Assembly: GCA_016808115.1 (NCBI GenBank)
Contig: JAEQBH010006828.1
Coordinates: 268,349-332,348, forward strand
DNA from: Tetrastigma voinierianum
Taxonomy: Eukaryota; Streptophyta; Magnoliopsida; Vitales; Vitaceae
Length of the DNA: 64,000 nt
Direction of reading: 5' to 3'
Positions within the stretch are counted from its first letter, which is position 1; each line of letters starts with the position of its first letter. A program made the position numbers and the translations under genes. A model generated the notes under the pieces. It had not been told where the DNA came from, searched no databases, and was given only the letters and a program-made list of their open reading frames with translations. Positions 56,928 through 64,000 of this stretch are shown in pieces.

Positions 56928-58500
56928 TTAGGTATACGTATCACCTAGGAGCTCTGCTCAGTATCCATCACCACTTGGTGTGGTTCGAAGGTTGGTTAGG
57001 TACGAGATTACCTAGAAGGCACGGATAAAAACTAGGAATAATCGCATGCATGTGTGTTTTGTGTGATTGTTTCATGTGTTTGGTGTGTGATTGTGTGATT
57101 TGATGAATGGTTGTGTGAATGATATGCATAACATGAATTGTTATGAGTTGTATGAATTGGGTGCTTAGGTAAATAGCACTTAGTGTGTTGGAAAAGTTTT
57201 AGAGTTTTACAGTGTGTAAAACTGGAAAAAGAAAATAAATGAAATAAATTTGTTTGGTTTATTGGATAATGAAATAAAATTTTTTTAAGGAATTTTGCGC
57301 ATGGAACACTAGGTTTAGTGTGAGAACAAGGTTGAGAAAATTTTTCGCTAATCGTTCGTAAAATTCGACAAGAGCTCAAGGTTTACACAAGAACAGTCGG
57401 GTTTGTGAATGAAATTTATTCTAGCCAGACAAGAAAAGGAATAAAGTTGAACTATGAAAATTTTGAGTTGCATGGATGATTCAAGTTTATCGTATTTGTA
57501 AGGTGCGAAGTGCTACCTGGCTGGAAAAGTCGAAAAATGAGGTGGAGAAATTTTGTGGGTTAGGTTTTACAAAGGTAAAACCGAAGAAGAGATAAAGAAA
57601 AATAAATTTTTATAAATTTATTTGGGTGTTCTAGAAAATGAGAAAAAAATGGAGTGTGTGGGGTATTAAATACTTAAGGTTTTACAAGTTGTAAATGAAG
57701 AAAATTGAATAACATAAATTTTTATAAATTTATTTGAGTATTCGAAAATGAAAAGAAAAAAAGGTATATATATTTTTTCAGATTTGGCTAGAAGAAATGA
57801 AAAAAATAATGAAAAATAAGCAGGTATCAAAGCCTGGGCTAGTTCTCAATGTGTATTGTGAAAAAAAAAATATATATATATATATTGCATTGCAACCTTG
57901 GGTTTGTATTGCAAGAGGAAGGTTGGCTGCATGAGAGAGTGTCACAATACAAAAATTGTATTGTGACAGGAGCAGCAGGTGGGCTAGGGAAAATGTATTG
58001 CAAGAGAAGGGGTTTTTGTATTGCAATATAAGGTGTATTGCAAGTCGACAAGGGACGCGAGTGGTCGAATTGTATTGCAATGGTGGAGGTTAGTTGTCGA
58101 GCCATTATATTGCAATACAGGATCAGATTTCAACTCGGGGTATAGCCAAGCTCGGGCTCAGGATTGCAAGAGGAGGTCATTGAGGATTGTATTGCAACTT
58201 AGTGAATAGTAACCATGAACAAGACCTGAATGCGAACGGTCACGGCCAATCAGGAATGGGCAGGTAATTTTCTAAAAAAACCTTTTTTTTTTTTTTAAAA
58301 TAAAATCAAATAAAATGGGGGACAAAATTTTCGAAAATGAAATTTTCAAAATAAAATTTTTGTTGATAAAATGATCTCGATAAATGGAATTATGTCTTGT
58401 ATCATAGGAATGCATGGACTTAGCATATGAAATGTTATCTCAGGTATGAATAGTGTCTCAGAGCTATGTTTATGCCTTAGAGATACCGCATTGAATGTAA
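56928..58500 (+). other. Element M leader
   Basis: A 1.5-kb non-coding leader with GTGTGATTG-type repeats (57050-57120), several AAATAAATTTxTATAAATTT stretches (57600-57740), and the ATTGCAA word cluster (57880-58195). Minus-strand frames here are accidental. Confidence 0.6.
57880..58195. repeat. Cluster of TATTGCAA/TTGCAATA words
   Basis: About ten GTATTGCAA-type words within 315 bp, several extended to the palindrome TATTGCAATA (58016, 58107). The spacing is irregular, 15-60 bp. Confidence 0.8.
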
Positions 58501-58509
58501 CGTACATTT

Positions 58510-59600
58510 CGACATGTGAAGATGGTACGAGGGCGAGGACGTAGAGGTCGCCCACTGCACGTCGTGCACCACCGTTGCTCACTGTAAAGAAGCTACGAGG
58601 CAAAGAGGGTATCATGCGGCCGCTATCGCACAAAGTTAAAGAAGGTGTAGTCAGAGGTCCAGTACCTGTGGTTTAGGCATCCTCCATCCACATGTAGAAG
58701 TCCACAAGGCACAATATTCACACATTCAATCTGTTAGAGGCTATGGAGATTACCCTCCACTAACAGATTAGACTGAATAAGGTTCTCCGGGCCTAGAGAG
58801 GATGCCCAAGCTTGGTGGAAATAAGGACCTCTAGGGACCTAGAGGCCACATATGGGCAGTCCCAAGAGCTGTCTATGGGTAAGTACTTTCCAGATATCAT
58901 GAGGCATGAAGGCTCAAGAGTTCCTATAGTTGAAGTAGCTTAAGGAGGATCATGATGGATTATGTACAGTTCACAGAGCTAGTCTGACATTTACCGATGA
59001 TTACGTGTCACCCGACATGGCCAAAGGTGAGATTTGAGAATGGGTCAAGTTGTCCATTCGGTTGGGACAGACTTCTCGCCTGGGGGATACGGACTCCATG
59101 GTCACGACCGACCATGTAGAGAGATCAAGGATGCTCCTGAGCACTCCTGATGCGGGTGTCAGTAGCAAGAGGGAGGATCAACCTTCTTCTAGTCTCTGTG
59201 AAGAGACAGAAGACTTCCCGCTTCACACGAAGCTCGCAATCCGTGGCTGTGGATTTGCATCAGCCACCAGGCGTAGGATATGTTACTTCTAATCGACAAA
59301 CAGCATGTGAGATGATCGCCCCAGAGACAAAGGGATCCTAGTGGTTTGTGGACAACGCACTCCCAAGGCGTTAGGGACGAGAGGATTACGGGCTCATTCC
59401 TCCACACCCAGCACGGCCGAGGAACTAGTTTCTGGGCTTCGGTGCTACAAGCACTTTCGACAGCTATTACTGTGCAAAGGCCGCAGGGGTCGAGTGCTGG
59501 TCGAGGTCGCACAGACTCACAAACGACTTTTAGTCGTAGGGCAGATCGATATGGTTATTTCATCGACAAATTGGGCATATGAGGCGAGATTGTCCTAGGA
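58510..59600 (+). pseudogene. Element M Gag, broken
   Basis: Starts with an Arg/Gly-rich piece, GRGRRGRPRCTSCTT (about 58530). Core motifs then follow in changing frames: DAQAWWK, GKYFPDIMRHEG, QEFL.LK and RFENG (58800-59040). The C-terminal part (59150-59590) has GRGTSFWASVLQA and QRPQGSSAGRGRTDSQTTFS. This order matches the Retrotrans_gag domain of chromovirus-like elements. A CCHC knuckle was not identified. Confidence 0.65.
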
Positions 59601-60060
59601 GGCGAGGTCCTGCGGTACACAGTCGAGCGCACAGAGTACTGATATGTGGTACGCTTCACTGCACTTGTCGACTAGAGAAGGCGAACTGGATGATCATATC
59701 TGCTCATCGTGTTGCATCTGCATGGATTTAGGCGAGAGGTTAAGGCCTTTAGAGAAGCTAGTATATGTTCCTTGTGGATAGAGAGTTGACCTCGATAGGC
59801 CGACTACAAGTTAGAGATCTCCTAGATTCTCGTCTATGGTGGACCTTGAACGGTGTCACAAGATGGCATCATTATGCTCATATGCACGGTAACATCGCTG
59901 CCGAAGGTGGGTGCACGGTATGGTCATTCACCACTTTGGCAGAGTGGCTGAGCTGCTCTAGACCACGTCCACGAAGACTCCAGAGTTCGAATCAGTGGAA
60001 ATGAAGAGTACTACGTGTGGTCAAGTAAAGTAAGAAAGGGGACGTTAATCCCCTAAGGTG
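59600..60060 (+). other. Element M, unrecognised decayed stretch
   Basis: Lies where protease and reverse transcriptase should begin. The frames are short and no D(S/T)G or YxDD-type motif was found. Confidence 0.5.
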
Positions 60061-60430
60061 AGAAACCTGGAGTTAGGGTGAAGGAGACCCGCGGTAGTAT
60101 CCGAAAGGTCCTGTGTGGGTGTAAGAGGCCCGGGGAGATATCCCGAATTTCTATGTGGGTGTAAGAGACCCAAGGAGAGATCCCAAATTTCTGTGTGGGT
60201 GTAAGAGACCCGGGGAGGTATCCCGAATTTCTGTGTGGGTGTAAGAGACCCGGGGAGAGATCCCAAATTTCTGTGTGGGTGTAAGAGACCTGGAGCTATC
60301 CCAAATTTCAAGTGAAAGAGACTCACGGAGTTATCCAAATTTCACGTGGAGGTGTAAGAGACTGTGGAGTTATCCCAAAATTTCAAGCAGGTGTAAGAAC
60401 GTGGAGATATCCAAAATTTCAGGAATGTAA
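60060..60430. repeat. 40-bp minisatellite in element M
   Basis: Four exact-length 40-bp units (60114-60153, 60154-60193, 60194-60233, 60234-60273) with the core TGTGGGTGTAAGAGACCCGG, flanked by shorter decayed units on both sides. It takes the place of pol. 40 bp is not a multiple of three, so frames cycle every 120 bp and give a spurious 97-residue antisense frame. Confidence 0.92.
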
Positions 60431-60769
60431 GAGGCCTCGCAGAGTAGCCGAGAAGTTTTGTTGCCCGAGAGAAAAACATCGGTTATGTTATCAAGACTTA
60501 GAGCTGGAGTGATAGAGTCGGATGACTGAGAGATGAAAAGACACGGTCACGGTTATCACGCACTTCAGAGTCAAGGATGTGGGTCGAGTGACTCGAGATC
60601 TACCCCTTTCGAAATTGCATCAAGTGTCAGCTGAGCCGTAAGAGCCGGCATATGGATGTCATCCATGACATGGACTAGGTTGACGGTCCATTGGACTGTC
60701 ACGATTTGGACCTGGGAGGCTAGCGCTTACACACCAAGCAAAGGTCGCGTAGATTACGTAGTCAGATGG

Positions 60770-61525
60770 ATTATACACAGGTGTTAGAGGACATGCTGCG
60801 AGCATACTTCCTTAATCATAAGAGTAGCTGGGAGGAGCATTTGCCCTTAGTGGAATTCGCCTACAACAATAGTTATTAGGCGAGTATACAGATGGCACCA
60901 TATGAGGCAATGTATGGGAGGCCATGTAGATCACCGTTATGTTGAACCGAGGTAAGAGAGAGCTCCATCACTGGTCCTGATTTGATTAGAGACACCTCTG
61001 AGAAGGTGAACTTCATACGACAACGTCTTCTCACGACTCAAAGCCTGCAGAAGAGCTATGCAGATATACGACGTCAACCCCAGGAGTTCGAGGTCAGACT
61101 CACTGCCTTCAAGGTGATGCCTAAGAGGAGTGATCGTGTTCTGGTAGTTTATGGAAGTTATCGCCGAGGTTTACTGGCCTCGAGATACTGAGAGGGTAGG
61201 CAATCAGAAGGCACGGCTGGTTTTACCGCCTAGCATGTCGGGTAAACCACGAGGTATTTCACGCCTCCATGCTCCTATGGTATAATTCCGCATCCAAACA
61301 TAAAGAGGATCAGGATGATCGAGGATTGACACTGATGGGACCTTCGAGGAGGGACCAGTGTGCATTTTGGATAATCGTGATCAGGTTTTGCGACGCAAGA
61401 CTGTGAGGCTAGTGAGGGTTGCTATGGCGGCACTACGGAGTGGAGGAGTCATCGTGGGAGCGCGAGGACATGATGCGAGCCACCTATCCCTTCTGCTAGT
61501 GGACGAAGGTTCTAGTTTAGTCAGT
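60770..61525 (+). pseudogene. Element M integrase C-terminal part
   Basis: A clear match to plant chromovirus-type integrase: QVLEDMLRAYFLNHK, SSWEEHLPLVEFAYNNSY, stop, ASIQMAPYEAMYGRPCRSPL. Then TGPDLIRDTSEKVNFIRQRL and KSYADIRRQP.EFEV follow, then KVMPKR. Later, in another frame, DGTFEEGPVCILDNRDQVLR and RKTVRLVRV with a WE.ED-like end (61320-61480). The zinc-binding N-terminus and catalytic DDE region are missing; a decayed GQSER-like bit at about 60765 is all that remains upstream. The stop in NNSY*AS and several frameshifts make it non-functional. Confidence 0.9.
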
Positions 61526-61618
61526 TAATATTTAAATGACGAAATATGCATGGCGAGTGCACTACTGTATATGCATGTGAGTGATTATGATCGTCTGCAC
61601 TTCGACGAAATTCCTTTT

Positions 61619-61631
61619 AAGGAAGCGAGAA
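61619..61631 (+). other. Element M polypurine tract
   Basis: AAGGAAGCGAGAA directly precedes the LTR start TGTAAGACCC. Confidence 0.65.
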
Positions 61632-63754
61632 TGTAAGACCCGAAAAATTCTAATTCGAAAAAGCGGCAAAATCAGAATTTAGGTAAAAATCCAAAATTTC
61701 TGCATCTCGAATATCTAAAACAGATTTCACCGTTGGAATCGTTTCGCCGAATCTAGCTAACACAAATTTCGGGCTGACTCGAGACAAATAATTTGCATGT
61801 TTTTCGAGGCATCGAGTATCGTGTGCCGGAAAACGATATTTGATGTGACAAAAGTCACATATAACATGTACTCATGGGACACATGTTGCATGAGTAGAGA
61901 AATGATGGAACTGACTGTCGAGATCGCCAATGCGTCGAAAATCCAAAGCTTGGGGACATAGATTACTTTTGAATTGTAAAATGAGGATAAAGACAAATAG
62001 AAATAGTGTTGTCTCCTTCAAATCGAGACAAAACGCAAGGGCTCGGGAGAGCAGAAAGTGCAGAGCTTAGGTTTTTTTGTGATTTTCTTTTAGAGAGAGA
62101 GCACCTTCTATTTAAGATTCCGGGAGATCGGACCGTCGGATTCCTTCTGGCCAAGAAGGAAAGCTGTTCTACGCGGCGAGGGCTTCGCGTGGGTACCGGT
62201 TTTGGGAGTTTTCGATAAACTCCGAGAGGTAGGGGTTTCATCCTACTCGGTTTTACACTTTGTTTAAGTGTTTTATGATGTTTCGGTTGGTTTGAGGCCT
62301 TGAACGGCCGTTTGATCGGTTCCAAATCTTGGAACCAAAGTGTTTGGGATTTTACGAGACTTACTGACAAATCAGACGCTTTACGCTGTTCGGGTTGTTA
62401 ATTGTGTAAATTCAGCAATAAATCATGTTTAAATTATGAGTCCCGAATGGCTATGGAATTCGGTTCAAAAGTGGAACTACAGTTGGAGTATCGCAAATCA
62501 AGAACCCGAGGGTTTCAATCGCTCACGTGAATAGTGTTCATGAAATATTTTCAGAGAAATCGTGTTTGAATAAGTAATTCAAATTGAATTGCCTATGTTT
62601 GCTAATTGAAATTTCACGTGAGCTAATTTTGTGTAATGGATTGAATGGTGTGGAAATATGGATGGCTTGAGTTGGTTGATCAAAGAAATAGGTAGGTTAA
62701 TACATGATTTTAATGTGTTAACATAATGTCACAATTATATAAAATATAATTGTGTTTGTAAGCCATTGGAAATGGAATTATGATTAGTTCAAGTGAGCTA
62801 ATTTGGGAGTTGCTTGATTGAAATTGCATGACATGTTTGTGTGATTTAATTTATGTAAATATATGCATGATGATATATTTGCATGTGTCAGATGAAATGA
62901 GAAATGACATCGCATTTCATATGCACCGGGGTAACCTAGGAATTAGGTGTGAGTGCATGACATGGATTTTCTGAAAAACGAATATGGTTGCGAAAGGAAT
63001 TTCACAGGATGAATTTTCGGAGAATGGGGTTGGGAGACGGTCCAACAGATCATTTCGAATGAGGACCATGACTGTTTCGGAAGGTTCTCCAACACATTCG
63101 CCTCGGAGGGTAGTCCCATATTTTTACCGATAATCAGTAGTGTATTTTCAATAACAACAGTTTGTTTTGGAAATGATGTTTTTCTCATGGCTACGGCTTA
63201 GGCAGTGTGAGGAGCCTGCGCGGAGGACTCGAGACATGGGTCAGTCATTTAGGACATATAAGTAGGATCACGACTCGCTTGAATGCGTGTTTACTAGAGC
63301 ATCGTGACATGCATTTAGGCTGGGAGTAACCCATTTAGAGGATTCCACTACCGGGCGATAGCTCACCCCGTCGAGGATATTATTTCGTGCACAGAGCGCA
63401 CGAGAGACGCGCTCTATCCTAGAGGCCAAGTTTGAGAAGAAAGCCGGGTCAGGGGCTTTGGTGTTTTAGTTGGATACATGTATTGTAATGTTTTAAACTT
63501 GTATTATATGCTGTATAAGAGTAATTCATTAACTTCGAACTATTCTATATTGGTATATAGAGACGTGGTACGTGTATGTGCCCAAGTGGTCGCTTTGTAC
63601 TCAAGGATATCGATGTTCGGGGATGTAGTTTGTATATACGGGTAAAGCCCCCGCATAAGTTTATCACCGACATAGAGACGCCGTCACCCGACAATTACTG
63701 GCAGCTTCGCGGCCGACGAGTAGTCAACGAACCCCCGGATTTTGGGGTGTCACA
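61632..63754 (+). repeat. Element M 3' LTR
   Basis: 2123 bp, TGTAAGACCCGAAAAATTC to GATTTTGGGGTGTCACA. It is complete and its last 1.42 kb match the 5' LTR. A purine-rich GAGAGAGAGAGC tract lies near 62090. Flank GCAGT follows, but the left flank is lost, so no duplication can be tested. Confidence 0.88.
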
Positions 63755-64000
63755 GCAGTAAACTTTATCACGACATTTCAAAGTTGTGTTGCGACATATT
63801 ATGAGCAGAAGGCAAAGAAAGTTTGTTACGACATTTCATAGCTTTGTCGCAACAAAGAACAAGGAAAATGTCAGCAAAACATTGTCGCGACATTTCAAAA
63901 TATGTCACAAGTCGAGAAGTATTCTCGGTGTCATTGAAGATATCACATGTGTAAAATGATTGCCAGACAAAACAAAGTGCATAAGAAAGAAAGAATGTCG
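63755..64000. repeat. Cluster of CGACATTTC/TGTCGCGACA words at the window edge
   Basis: Immediately after the M LTR, words such as ACGACATTTCA, TTGCGACATA, TTTGTCGCAACA and TTGTCGCGACATTTC recur within 170 bp. This is the DNA that M inserted into; the repeat continues past the window. Confidence 0.7.

Larger units (their letters stand above)
55465..63754 (+). mobile_element. Element M: chromovirus-like gypsy element lacking RT
   Basis: Truncated 5' LTR 55465-56908, initiator-Met primer site 56915, long leader, broken gag, a minisatellite, integrase C-terminal part, and full 3' LTR 61632-63754 (2123 bp, TGTAAGACCC to GGGGTGTCACA). Protease, RT and RNase H were not found. The first ~680 bp of the 5' LTR are missing at the L2 junction. 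Integrase wording is Tekay/Del-like. Confidence 0.8.

Noticed and set aside
60114..60273. Possible CRISPR-like array of 40-bp units
   Set aside because: Whole units repeat head to tail with no variable spacers; it is a minisatellite.
60045..60338. 97-codon antisense frame rich in HPHRN / TPTQ repeats
   Set aside because: It is purely the translation of the 40-bp minisatellite, with the frame cycling every 120 bp.

Overview
Plant nuclear DNA, most probably a dicot, made almost wholly of nested and decayed LTR retrotransposons. No intact host gene, tRNA, rRNA or CRISPR array was found. The plant call rests on Athila-type (Ty3/gypsy) Gag-protease coding, a copia Gag of the plant WERSN/IPEAFRGS type, a Tekay/Del-like integrase end, and primer sites matching plant tRNA-Asp and initiator tRNA-Met. 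The species cannot be fixed. Every coding region carries frameshifts or stops. Paired LTRs differ mainly by small indels, so some breaks may be consensus errors.

Layout. 1-2335: AT-rich LTR-like DNA running into relic H'. 2341-12333: element A (minus, ~10 kb) inside H' with an exact 5-bp target duplication. 12339-15225: the rest of H', split by a solo copia LTR (12913-14566, exact target duplication). 15229-17309 plus 27219-27265: copia element J (minus), whose 5' LTR is split by element B (17310-27218, minus). 27266-28895: unassigned AT-rich DNA. 28896-30511: relic H, sister of H'. 30512-34005: LTR-like DNA K and a GC-rich broken reading region with a possible Gag-like domain. 34041-45307: tandem F-E array (plus), LTR-internal-LTR-internal-LTR, with solo LTR Y inside the middle LTR. 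45308-47623: remnant C (minus). 47624-48398 and 54835-55464: L fragments, split by element D (48399-54829, plus). 55465-63754: chromovirus-like element M (plus) without reverse transcriptase. 63755-64000: a further repeat edge.

How it fits together. A, B, C, D, E, F and Y belong to one superfamily: LTRs run TGATT...AATCA, the primer site is tRNA-Asp-like, and a common 3' untranslated block precedes the polypurine tract. All full-length copies here (A, B, D, E) lack reverse transcriptase, RNase H and integrase, so they look non-autonomous. A and B instead carry a ~2 kb GC-rich reading region of unknown function downstream of protease. 

Most striking are two non-coding signals. One is a 21/31/21-nt hairpin at the very start of these LTRs, with matching changes in both arms between subfamilies. 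The other is that four unrelated repeat families each carry their own short self-complementary word, repeated in the LTR or leader: GCGAAATTTCGC, CGCCTAGGCG, TATTGCAATA and TGTCGCGACA.
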